From: Obelidium mucronatum
Lineage: Eukaryota; Chytridiomycota; Chytridiomycetes; Chytridiales; Chytriomycetaceae
Length of the DNA: 34,772 nt
Reading direction: 5' to 3'
NCBI GenBank assembly: GCA_025765595.1
Contig: JAIVFH010000276.1
Location: 1 to 34,772 of the forward strand
Shown: piece after piece, positions 18,743 to 27,721 of the stretch
How positions within the stretch are numbered: the first letter of the stretch is position 1
How the letters are laid out: each line of letters begins with the position of its first letter
Notes under the pieces: model-generated
Seen by the model: the letters and a program-made list of their open reading frames with translations, nothing else
What the model was told of the DNA's origin: nothing
Databases searched by the model: none
Translations under genes and position numbers: made by a program

Positions 18743-18762
18743 CCCCCACCCCCACCCTACCC
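18743..18762 (-). other. G-quadruplex-type motif with telomere-like end
   Basis: The minus strand reads GGG-TA-GGG-T-GGGGG-T-GGGGG, preceded by TTTTA. Four G-runs with loops of 1-2 nt fit a stable quadruplex. It lies about 370 bp upstream of copy F. Confidence 0.55.
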
Positions 18763-18929
18763 TAAAAGAGCAAACCATGAATTCTAAAAGTATTGTAAAA
18801 ACACTTCTTACTTTTATTCTAGTGCTACTAATACAATACTACAATACAATAACAACCAAAGAAAGCATTGCCACCCCTTCCATCATTGCAGAAATCGTTT
18901 CCCCTGGCGATGCTTGCACGAGATTAAAA

Positions 18930-19011
18930 TCAATCTGAAAACAGCAACTCTTTCTTTGTCGCGTCCAGTGGAGTTCAGTACGCTTCTTGGACTTACATGT
19001 TACTGAAGTGA
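18930..19011 (+). pseudogene. 3' remnant of the Cys-rich gene at 23782-24996
   Basis: The last 25 codons of the Cys-rich protein gene are repeated here with about 90% base identity (ENSNSFFVASSGVQYASWTYMLLK versus ENSNSFFVESSGIRCASWTYMLLK in two reading-frame copies, both ending at TGA). The rest of the gene is absent upstream. The following intergenic bases also match the other locus. This is a leftover of a segmental duplication. Confidence 0.8.
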
Positions 19012-19086
19012 GCAAAAAAGAAATTAAAGTAAATTCTTCACGTCTACAATTATTTTTCCATCTTCATAGTCCAACAAACCACCCTA

Positions 19087-20543
19087 CTATTTCGTTTTGC
19101 CTAGCACACCCTTTCTTTTCTTCAAACCAGCCACCGCCTTCTCCACATGAACAGCACTATTCTCAACACCTCCATGATGCACATGAACATTTTGCTCCTC
19201 AAGACCAAATACATCTCCCCATTGCAATCCAGTTTCTGTTGGAACATCTCCACTGACCGCCGTCGCCGTCGCTGCCGCCGCCGCAGCAGTAGCAGCCCGT
19301 TGAAACCCACCCACATGCTCCAAATACTCTTGAATCTCCCCACAATACTCATCCAACGGCAAATCATGCAAAAAATGACCAAACGGATTCTCAATCTTGA
19401 ATGAAATCTCATACACACCAAGCATGACAAACGCCGCGAACCCAACAACAGCAACAGTCCACCAACCGAGAAGCGGCAACAGTTGGAAAGGGATCGCGAG
19501 AAAGTAGAGCAGCATTACTTGGAGGAGGGTTATTTCGTAGCCGGCGGGGACAGGGGTTGTTCCGATTCTTTCGAGTTGGGTCCATGATTCAATGAGGGCG
19601 TTGATTGCGGCGCATAGTGGGAAGAGGGTTTGGTTGTGGGTGTGGAGGTATAGTTGGGTGTATGTGAGTATGTCTAAGGGTATGTTTTTTGTGTGAGAGA
19701 CTACTGAGGCGGTGATGGGGGAAAGGGGAGTTTTTGGCGTGGTTGGGTCTCGTGGCTGTTGTTGTTGCTGTTGTTGTTGTTGGAAGATGTGGAGAATATG
19801 GGGATTCAAGTCTGTGTATTCGGCGTGGTATTCGTTTCGAAGGCGATGCTTGACGGCCAATGAGAAACCAGTCAATAAATGTAGTACTTTTTGCTGATCT
19901 GCCTCGTCTGTCGGTGTCGATGCTATTTTTTTTTTTTTTTTTTTGAATGGTTTTCAGATTGTTCAATAGCACAACCATTTCAGCTTGCTTACTCTTCACA
20001 AGGACTCGAATTAGCCGCGCCAGATTAAAAGTATTAAAGTGAATGGCGCTCCAAAGCTTTCTTCCCTCCCAATATCGATCACTGTTTTTTTTTGTTTTGT
20101 TACCCAATTTAAGTCAACACACACACACACACACAACCAAAAAAAAAACTCAACTAAGACGCATTCATTCTGAATCCAAGTAAAAGCGAAAGAACAACTC
20201 CAACAACAGTCGTATACCCTGCATTGTACGGAGGCAGCTTGTGGACAAGATCGTCATCATCCTGAGGAACAAGGAAGATTGCACAAACCAAGGCAGACCA
20301 AGCCATCACGGCAACCAACACTTTCCAAATCGAGGGCAGAATTGAAATATTGAATCGAATCAAGTCTTCCCAGTGCTCTCGTTGGTGGTTGGTTGCTCTG
20401 TGTTGGACGGTTGACTGTTGTGCTAGGTCCTGGAGTGGTATGTCCTTGTTGGATACGAGTTCAGTGTCCGAAGTGTGGTAAGATGACTCTATAGAGTGTC
20501 CGTCGGAGGCTTTGGGTGTTGTGGTTATTGGAGGCAGCGGCAT
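19087..20543 (-). CDS. Bestrophin-family (UPF0187) anion channel
   Basis: Exons 20543-20155, 20081-19976, 19893-19087; 433 aa. The junction of exons 1 and 2 rebuilds the family signature FRMNASYDRYWEGRKLW. Exon 1 carries the first helices (VLVAVMAWSALVCAIFLV; TTVVGVVLSLLLGF). Exon 3 has a polyglutamine run, then PAGYEITLLQVMLLYFLAIPFQLLPLLGWW, GVYEISFKIENPFG and DLPLDEYC, all typical of the family C-terminal half. Family members form chloride-permeable channels in membranes. The introns use donors GTTGAG and GTTGTG; intron 1 contains a CA repeat and intron 2 a run of about 19 A in the transcript. It is convergent to the remnant at 18930-19011. Confidence 0.88.
20119..20135. repeat. CA microsatellite in bestrophin intron 1
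   Basis: A short run of alternating AC within the first intron. Confidence 0.8.
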
Positions 20544-20637
20544 TATTTATCGATTTTTAATTTTTAGTCAAAAATAAATAAAAATGGGTCGGACTAATGG
20601 TTTTTTTTTTTTTTGAAAAGTAAACTATTCATTCATC

Positions 20638-22407
20638 TCAATCAGAATCATCACTCCCACAAACCTCCAGCGTAGTAAACACTTGCAACTCCTCAACCCC
20701 AAGATCCACAAAATCACCACTCCTCAACAACCTTCTCCCAGTCGTCCCTCCTCCTTCTCCATCCTCCCCAGCCTTTTCGTCTTCATACGCAGACAGGCAC
20801 GAACAACACAAATTCCCATCAACAGCCAAATCCTTATGCCCGAAATAAACCGCCTCACAAATACTCCCCAGAATCGCGTATCCTTCGCTCTTGACGCTGA
20901 AAACACGCATCTCTTGGTCTTGTTCTCCGATTGGAAAGGAAAAGAGGAACGCGGCCATGGACGCGTGGAACATGCTATCAGAAGTCCACGATTTATCAGT
21001 GTATCCTCCGATAATATCTCCTGTTTTTAGTTTAATGACAGTCAGTGTGGGACCGCGGTGGTTGCATGTGCTGTGGAATTTTGAGTTTGAAAAGTTGTGG
21101 TGGGAGGCGGTGTAGATGAGTTTAAGTAATGTCGTTGTTGCTGTTGTTGTTGTTGTTGCAGGGTTGTTTGATTCAAACCAGCGGTTTGGTGGGGGTTTTA
21201 ATTCTTGTTGGATTGCTGAGATTCGACGGACGAGAAGCTCTGATTGAGAATGTGACAGGATGACTTGACTGCGTTCGTACAATCCACCCAATGAAACGCG
21301 GCGGGATTCAGATAAGCACTTTTCTTTTGCGTAGTGTGTTTCTAAGCGAGACCGTGTTTTGGAAGGGAATAGCGAGAGATGTGGTTCGAGGTAGACAGAG
21401 TATTCGTGCAGAGAGAAGGAGTGCAAATCCAGGATAAACAAGAGATCGGCCAAGTCTTCTTTTGCTGATGCCAAGTTTTCGCGAGGAATTGTTTTCATGT
21501 GAAATTCTGCGACAGAGTCTGATTGTTCAAGAGTATCTTCACTGTTTCCACCACTACTACAATCGTCTCTTACAATTTCGATTGCTTCCCCCGCGTTCTG
21601 GTCCTCTTCTTGGTCGTGGTCTGCCTCGCCGTGATTTGCACAAATCCAACTCAAACATAGAATCCAAACGACCAACGGATCTGTTTTACAAAGAGCACTC
21701 AAATCGCAAATTTGGTCTCCGTTGAAGGACTTTAACAGCTGGAATGATTTTTTAGAATGAGTCGCCACGAATACATCCTTCAGTAAACATCCCGCCACTT
21801 TTCCCAGTGCTGATGCTGCGTGTAAATAGTGATTACTATACTACACTTTTGATATGTATAAAAAAAAAAAAAAAAAAAACAACAACAACTCTACATACGG
21901 AAATCCAATGAAACTGCATCCGCATCTAGCTCAGACAGCACGCGTTCTTTTGCAATAAAGATAAAGAGAGCATAGTCGATGCAGTTTTTCGGGGCCAGAA
22001 GACGAGTTTCAAAGTGAGCGACCAGGAAGGACACGAGCGGGGCAATTTGAAGGCGATGGGCAAAGTGGAGGACGTCCAGCACGGCGTCGTTTTCAATTGT
22101 TGCTTTTGCGGCGTACAGGAAGCGCAGCACGGCGAGACACGTTGCGGGCGCCGTTGCGGGGAAGGCGAGGCGGTGTTTTTTTTCGGGCGGCGTTTTTTGC
22201 GTCGGCGTCGGCGTTTGATTCGGCGTCGGTTGTAAATTGCGAAAGCGAAAGCGCGCGTCTGAGCCACGGCGAGTGCAGCGCGAGCACCGCGGCGTGCGCG
22301 TGCAGCACGGCGCCGCCGGCCAGCGCCAGCTGCGTGTCTGCGTGCTGCGCGTTGTTGACCAGCGGCGCGAGGTCGATGCCGCCCGCAAGCGACACTGGAA
22401 TTTGCAT
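20638..22407 (-). CDS. BTB/POZ-TLDc domain protein, with one frame break
   Basis: Exons 22407-21899 and 21815-20638; about 561 aa when one A of an A8 run is left out. The BTB domain is at residues ~10-130 (LALAGGAVLHAHAAVLALHSPWLRRAL ... ATCLAVLRFLYAAKATIENDAVLDVLHFAHRLQI). A BACK-like helical part follows (FVATHSKKSFQLL and on). The C-terminal TLDc domain runs LIYTASHHNFSNSKFHSTCNHRGPTLTVIKL-KTGDIIGGYTDKSW ... MAAFLFSF. BTB-TLDc proteins are linked to Cul3-type ubiquitin ligases and to oxidative stress or V-ATPase binding through TLDc; the role here is unknown. The region between the two frames has no GT, so an intron cannot explain the shift at 22176-22183. The 5' part is a GC-rich island. 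Confidence 0.82.
22176..22183 (-). other. Frame break at an A8 run in the BTB-TLDc gene
   Basis: Eight A on the coding strand. Seven would join the BTB start (…HSPWLRRAL) to the BTB end (LAFPATAPATCLAVLRFLY) in one frame and restore the phase at the next intron. Confidence 0.7.
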
Positions 22408-22492
22408 TCTTTTTGTTTTTGTTTTTCTTTTGGTTTTTGTTTTTGTTTTGGTGCATGCGAGAACCTGTTTATTCTGCCCTACTGATAATACA

Positions 22493-23440
22493 CTAATACA
22501 CTGCTACAACAACCAAAGAAAGCATGGCCACTCCTTGCATCAATTGCGGACGCAAACTATTACCGGCGTTGTTCTTTTGCGAAGATGCCGAAGATCCACT
22601 GTTTCCAGTCGGTGCCGAGGATGCACTGCCGCCGCCGCCGCCGCCGCTGCCGCCGCCGCTGCCAGTGCTGCCGCTGGCTCTAGTAGTACTGACGCCTCTA
22701 GTACTGACGGCGCCGCTGCTGCCGCCGCCGCTGCTACTGTCACTGAGGAGGCCCCATGCGACGTCGTCCGCCAAACTAGCAGCAACAGCATTCCTCGTCT
22801 TTTCTTCAATCTTTACCAAACTCTTGGTTTCCTTTTGCCCAGCAAAAACATTGAAATATTCGCTATTTCCTGTGAATTGGCTCAGGGGAGCGCTTTTTGA
22901 TCCTTGTGGGGGAACCGAGTGTCTATCAAACCTAGAACTGGAGACGCCGCGCTTACTGAGGACCTCCTTGTCATCGCGGCCGACTTGAACAAAGTCTTCG
23001 TTACGGTAGGCAAATGCGAGGAACAAGTCGTCAGATGCTCTGCTGGCGTAGGTCTGAAAGCCTTTGTAGTTGGTCGGTTGGAACGTGGCAACAATTTGTG
23101 CAACAGCGAGATCCGGGGAATAGTAGAGCGTTGAACCAGCCGGAACTTTGCAATTCAGGTAGCAAACAGATTCTAATTCACAGTAGCATCCCTCGTCACT
23201 GAAGTAGCTGTTTTCATCTGGCGTAATGATCAACGCATCAAGTGGGCCGTCCTCTGGGACAATGATTCTGGAAACAATGGTATCCTTTGTGAATTTATAG
23301 GATGCCCATCCTTTTTGTCCAAATGGAATTTGGATAGTTTGAACAAGGTAGTATTCTCCTCTGGCAGCGGAGACGATGTGGGCAGCAAGGGACAAAAGAC
23401 CACAGACGGACAGGATCAATCTATGCCAGGCGGTTGACAT
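22493..23440 (-). CDS. Secreted GPI-type protein with Gly/Ser-rich stalk, unknown
   Basis: 315 aa, intronless. Signal peptide (LILSVCGLLSLAAHIVSA), then a folded region of about 150 residues (EYYLVQTIQIPFGQKGWASYKF; CYCELESVCYLNCKVPAGSTLYYSP) with four close Cys, a KR site (VLSKRGVSS), a Gly/Ser low-complexity stretch (GSGGGSGGGGGGS) and a hydrophobic end (LMQGVAMLSLVVVAVY) that fits a GPI signal. I do not recognise the N-terminal domain. It is probably a wall or cell-surface protein. An ATG further upstream in frame was not used because the ATG at 23440 directly precedes the signal peptide. A TATA box is present upstream. Confidence 0.75.
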   Translation of the reverse strand: MSTAWHRLILSVCGLLSLAAHIVSAARGEYYLVQTIQIPFGQKGWASYKFTKDTIVSRIIVPEDGPLDALIITPDENSYFSDEGCYCELESVCYLNCKVPAGSTLYYSPDLAVAQIVATFQPTNYKGFQTYASRASDDLFLAFAYRNEDFVQVGRDDKEVLSKRGVSSSRFDRHSVPPQGSKSAPLSQFTGNSEYFNVFAGQKETKSLVKIEEKTRNAVAASLADDVAWGLLSDSSSGGGSSGAVSTRGVSTTRASGSTGSGGGSGGGGGGSASSAPTGNSGSSASSQKNNAGNSLRPQLMQGVAMLSLVVVAVY

Positions 23441-23781
23441 TTTTTTTTTTTTGATTTTTTTTTTCTGATGCTTCGTTGATGTATTTATATTCCGTTCCGG
23501 GGGTTCCAAATGGAACCTTGAACTGACAGTAATGATTAAATCAAGACGCATAAGACACCCAACTGGTAATTAACAAGAACCTCATGTGCTCTGGGCCCTT
23601 ACCCAGCTTTTAAACATGTTTTTTGACTTCTTTTTCTCGTGCGATGCTTCAACTGCCAGATAATTGCAATACTGTTGTTGGGGCTTGGCGTGTTTCGTGG
23701 AAGCTTCCACATATTTTACATCAGACACTCGGCGTCTTTTTCTTCTTTTAATCACAAAAAAAAAAGAGCAAAAAAAAGAGC
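23441..23781. other. Divergent intergenic region
   Basis: Promoter region shared by the GPI-type gene (minus) and the Cys-rich gene (plus). It holds the TATA box at 23481-23489 and an A-rich leader before 23782. No gene supported. Confidence 0.45.
23481..23489 (-). promoter_or_regulatory. TATA box of the GPI-type gene
   Basis: TATAAATAC on the minus strand, about 42 nt before the ATG at 23440. Confidence 0.55.
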
Positions 23782-24996
23782 ATGTCGTCAAACGCAACCA
23801 CTTCTCCAGGCATCACTGCCATATGGTCAAACCAGTACAAAAGACCCTTATACCTCATTGACGGGCAATCTCAGTGGAACCTTCCCTTGACTCTATCAAG
23901 TCCACAGATACAAACACTCGTCACAACAACTACAGACACGCAAACTCTTTTGACCATGATTGAACAACGGACCAAGCAAGTCTTTTCGGCTCAATCAAAA
24001 GAAAACCCATGCCGCACCTTCCCAGACTTGAACAAGTCGGATTACACCCTTCTCATCCGTCAAGTCCAGCTCCGAATCCTTTGCGAAGGCCAAATCAAGC
24101 AAGCCAAAGCCATCTCGAATAGTAAAATTCTTGCCGCTTATATCCGTCTACTTGTGAAACTGCTGAATCCTGTTGATATCTTGGTGGATATTATCCAAGC
24201 GGTCATGGCGCTATTGGGGCTATTGACCCAAGGAATGGACCAGCGTTTTCAAATCCTCATTAGAAACGCGGCGGAATCCTCGTTGGTGGTCTTGGAGCTC
24301 TGGAATCGCAGGTTACTGCGAATCAAGGAATCTCACTACCAATTATTGTTGGATAATGCGAAAATGCACTCAAAGGTCATCCGTAAATTCAGTTTTATAC
24401 AGGAATTACTTCCTGTATGTATAGAGTTATTTCCAGGTGCGATTGGATGGAATACGGATTGGATTGCGAATGATCCAGGGGAAGCCGCATTGTGGGTTGC
24501 CGAAACCTTGGCGGGAAACATTTCCGCTGACTCTGCTTACGCTAGTTTGAATTCAATCTCGCGCAATTCCGGTTCAGCCTCAGGGATACAAATAGTGCTT
24601 ACTCGTTTGAAGGCTCAAGGTGCGAAGGGCCAGCGCCATTGTGTTCATTGCCAGACTTGTAATGTGCAAGTAATCGGGGACTTGTGGAAGTGTAGGCCTT
24701 GTTACACGCAATATGGAACAGACACTGCTTATTGCTCTGTCTGTGTAGTTAAGGAGAAAGTCCGTTGCGTGGAATGCAACTCGGCCAAGGGAATCATCAA
24801 GAGAAACTCGAAAGTTGTTGGTGATTGCGACTACTGCCGTTGGGCTATTTCATCGGACGTTTACGCGGAGTCTGGAGGGGACAGTGACCTCGGCATCTGT
24901 GCTTTCTGTCACGCAATCTGGGAAAACAGCAACTCTTTCTTTGTTGAATCCAGTGGAATTCGGTGTGCTTCCTGGACTTACATGTTACTGAAGTGA
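23782..24996 (+). CDS. Unknown protein with Cys-rich zinc-type C-terminal region
   Basis: 404 aa, intronless. N-terminal two thirds are helical, with a hydrophobic part (LAAYIRLLVKLLNPVDILVDIIQAVMALLGLL) near residues 113-150. From about residue 285 there are many CxxC pairs: CVHCQTC, CRPC, CSVC, CVEC, CDYC and CAFC, followed by His or Trp residues, which suggests several zinc sites of ribbon or treble-clef kind. I do not recognise the family; it recalls RING/IBR- or ZZ-like modules only in its Cys spacing. The start is the first ATG after an A-rich leader. The last 25 codons are duplicated at 18930-19011. Confidence 0.7.
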   Translation: MSSNATTSPGITAIWSNQYKRPLYLIDGQSQWNLPLTLSSPQIQTLVTTTTDTQTLLTMIEQRTKQVFSAQSKENPCRTFPDLNKSDYTLLIRQVQLRILCEGQIKQAKAISNSKILAAYIRLLVKLLNPVDILVDIIQAVMALLGLLTQGMDQRFQILIRNAAESSLVVLELWNRRLLRIKESHYQLLLDNAKMHSKVIRKFSFIQELLPVCIELFPGAIGWNTDWIANDPGEAALWVAETLAGNISADSAYASLNSISRNSGSASGIQIVLTRLKAQGAKGQRHCVHCQTCNVQVIGDLWKCRPCYTQYGTDTAYCSVCVVKEKVRCVECNSAKGIIKRNSKVVGDCDYCRWAISSDVYAESGGDSDLGICAFCHAIWENSNSFFVESSGIRCASWTYMLLK

Positions 24997-25079
24997 GCAA
25001 AAAAAAAAAAAAAAAAAGAAATTAAAGTGAATTCTTCCCGTCTATATTCTTTTTATATCTTCAAAATCCACAACCACTG

Positions 25080-25205
25080 CTGTTTCGTTTTCCTAGCACA
25101 CCCTTTCTTTTCTTCAAAACAGCCACTGTCTTCTCGACATGAACAGCACTATTCTCAACACATCCATAGTGAACATGCGCATTTCGCTCCACAAGGCCAT
25201 TTGTG
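25080..25205 (-). pseudogene. C-terminal stump of a bestrophin gene
   Basis: About 35 codons match the end of the bestrophin at 19087-20543 (VENSAVHVEKTVAVLKKRKGVLGK versus VENSAVHVEKAVAGLKKRKGVLGK, each read from its own copy). A missing base near the end removes the stop in this copy, and nothing of the rest of the gene is present. It lies convergent to the intact Cys-rich gene, a mirror of the situation at 18.9-19.1 kb. Confidence 0.8.
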
Positions 25206-25267
25206 AGCCGCTAATGTGCGGTGGTGACTATTAAATAACAAATAATTATTTATCATTTATTTCAATA

Positions 25268-25746
25268 ATGGCTGCCACGGGTGAAGAAGCTTCGACCGCA
25301 AGCAACGAGTTTCGCGCCCTCGTTGCAAACATTGACGTAAGAATGCACTCGATTCTTGGAAAACATTGTATTTTTTCAAAGGAAGGGTTTATTTGCAATG
25401 TTGTTTTTTAGAACCAAGTCACCTGCATTGCAGACCTCAAACTCAACACTTTTAGTGGAGTCTTTGCCGTTGTCCGGGATGATAACTCTGGCGGAAAGTC
25501 AAAAACAGGAGGTATTTCGACAGGGCTTGCAAACGGGATGGGGGATCTTTGACTTGGATTGTTCTACAGACTACATGCTCACAATGGTCCTGATGGACCC
25601 GTCCACTACATCCACCTTCAATGTCTCAATGTTTTCCAAACAAAAGGGACACTTACCTCCGTGTGTTAAAGCTGGCCAGATTATAAAGTTCAGCGGGTTA
25701 AAGGTTTGGCGTCCGAAACCACAAAAAATGCTTGATCAACACCTCG

Positions 25747-25783
<37 letters not shown>

Positions 25784-27396
25784 TTTTAGATTCAATCATT
25801 CAACAGCAAACTGCAAGGACTCTCGAATCGACAATCGTCATGGAAAATATTTGATGTTTCAAGCGACAGTGCATTCTTGAATGCATCAGACTTGGATTCT
25901 CAAATTGCTCGGTTTTTGCACATGTGGTACACAAGAGCGGCTGCGATCGACTATTCCGCATTCAATAACAGCAATAAGCGGAATATTTGTACAATCAGCA
26001 AGTTGAAGGATGCGCGCGAGTGTTTTGATCTGTATTGTCAGGTATGTTCGACGTTGTAACTTTACAACATACACTTTTGGAGTAATTGGAGAAGGGGAAA
26101 TCTAGGTCATGCAAGTTTTGCAACAGGCTGATGGAACGGGCAATATGGTTATTCTTGTGTCGGATTTCACGAAAGCGAATTTTCAGTTTAGTTTGTTGTT
26201 GGGCAAATCAAATATTGCAATGCCTGCAGTCTCGCTGAATTGGCTTTCACATAATTTTTTTTCTTTGGTAGAAATGGCGTGACATTACACGAATCCAATT
26301 GTCCCTTGCTTTACCCTGTCGCCGAAGATGCTCTTCGTGTAACATTATGGTTTGGTTTACTCCCTTCCCTCTCCCCAAATTCCTCACAAACAACAACTTT
26401 ACAAAAAAAAAAAAAAATACAAGGGATGTGGGACAGGATACTAGAAGCATTGCTCCGCCATCAGACATCCAACGCGGCAGTTACCTTTATCTCCGAAACC
26501 TGTTTACCAAAGATGGTCGAGACGCAAATGGCGATACAATCTTGGAAGCCAGTCTACACTCTGATCGTGCCGAAAAATCCATTGGAGGACGATGGCAAAT
26601 ACTTGATTTAGATCATCTTGAAGTAGTCAAGTTGCGCAGGTATTTTTTCGCCTTGGTTCCACAAAAAAAAAAACTCCCCGACCAACAATCAACGAGCAAC
26701 TCACATATTTTTTTTTTGGATCATTTTCAAAAAAAAAAGGAGAGTCGAAGATCAAGAGCTTCAAATCAATCGCAGCTCCATCTCAGGATTATCTGCCGCG
26801 TCACTCACACTCACACCAGCATACATCAAACTATCTCGCAACATTAAAGAGATCCTTGACACGACATGTGTCCCGACACGCTTCAAATTCGAAGCTAGAA
26901 TTGTAGATCATCTCCCAACGCAACTTGAGGACTTTACGCGTTTGATTTGCGAGTACTGTGGACACAGTTACTTGGACAATGTTGCCTGCTCAAAATGTGG
27001 GAATCAAGACACGGGTCGCATTCAGTACATGTTTTCGTTTCTTTTGGGTGACGATGAAGGGTCTTTTATTCCAGTGATTTTGACTGGAGAGGATGCAGTT
27101 GAGTTTTTTTTTTTTTTTTTTTCCTTGAACCGATATTTTGGACGTTTTGTTTAATGGTTTCCTTTTTTCTGCGGCAGGATAAGTTTCTTCGCTTTGAAGC
27201 GCGCGACTTGAAGACAGATGGAGACGCTCTCAAACGCTTGCATTCGGCCTTGTCGGTTCTATTCACAGTTGGGCGGGAAGGACAACCACGAGTCTCGGAT
27301 TCGAAAAAGGCGACATTCTGTGTTCAATCGTTTCAACCAGTGGCACCTGGAAGTAGCGTGCAGTTCAAACTGATTGCAACAGAATTGATTTGGTGA
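25268..27396 (+). CDS. POT1: POT1, telomere single-strand binding protein
   Basis: Nine exons: 25268-25336, 25412-25511, 25570-25703, 25790-26041, 26106-26185, 26272-26349, 26424-26639, 26743-27097, 27178-27396; 500 aa. OB1 reads DYMLTMVLMDPSTTS ... FNVSMFSKQKGHLPPCVKAGQIIKFSGLKIQ. OB2 begins around FDLYCQVMQVLQQADGTGNMVILVSDFT and contains LRVTLWDVGQDTRS and DIQRGSYLYLRNL. The C-terminal part has a zinc site CEYC-x9-CSKC, then GRIQYMFSFLLGDDEGSFIPVILTGEDA, like the third OB fold of vertebrate POT1. Role: caps chromosome ends by binding the G-rich overhang. Intron 3 has a 37-C run before its acceptor. The middle introns 4-6 are the least sure; they were set by phase. Confidence 0.88.
25747..25783 (+). 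repeat. C37 homopolymer in POT1 intron 3
   Basis: Thirty-seven C in a row, followed by TTTTAG, which is the splice acceptor. It takes the place of the polypyrimidine tract. The opposite strand is G37. Confidence 0.95.
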
Positions 27397-27721
27397 AAAA
27401 AGAAAAAAAAAAAGAATATGGCGATGAGAGAAAAACTTTTTTTTACAAAGAAATATGGTTGTTATCTGTGATCGTTGAAAACTGGTGGCTGGCCAATAAC
27501 TGCGATAACTTGAAAAATTTAGTTTCCCTAAATATCAGTTAAGGAGGCACACACACACTGCTTGTTGTAATGTGTCTTGTAACAGGATTTTTTGGGCAGT
27601 GTCTCCAAATCACGTGAAAACTCGTAACCACCACCCAACATGTATATATACCTCAGAAAGAATTCCATTCCAGATATCACCAAAAAAAAGGAGCATTCAA
27701 TCATCATCACAACAGTTCGAA
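27397..27721. other. Intergenic, promoter of chitinase gene
   Basis: Holds CACGTG (27611-27616) and TATATATA (27643-27650) ahead of the chitinase start at 27722. A CA repeat of five units lies near 27548. No other gene supported. Confidence 0.5.
27643..27650 (+). promoter_or_regulatory. TATA box of the chitinase gene
   Basis: TATATATA, about 75 nt before the ATG, with a CACGTG E-box-type palindrome 30 bp further up. Confidence 0.55.

Larger units (their letters stand above)
18372..18929. other. Intergenic upstream of copy F
   Basis: Holds the upstream element of copy F (18451-18470), the flank shared with copy E, and a C-rich G-quadruplex-type stretch (18743-18762). Confidence 0.5.

Noticed and set aside
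19712..19897. Small plus-strand frame with a run of Cys residues
   Set aside because: It is the reverse of the polyglutamine run in the bestrophin gene.
22097..22900. Long plus-strand open frame of 267 codons
   Set aside because: It is antisense to the BTB-TLDc start and the Gly/Ser stretch of the GPI gene. Its openness follows from GC-rich and GCN-type low-complexity sequence; it has no domain sense.
26299..26847. Single long frame through POT1 introns 6 and 7
   Set aside because: It reads through poly(A) stretches as poly-Lys and breaks the OB2 sequence. Splicing at 26350-26423 and 26640-26742 gives the family sequence.
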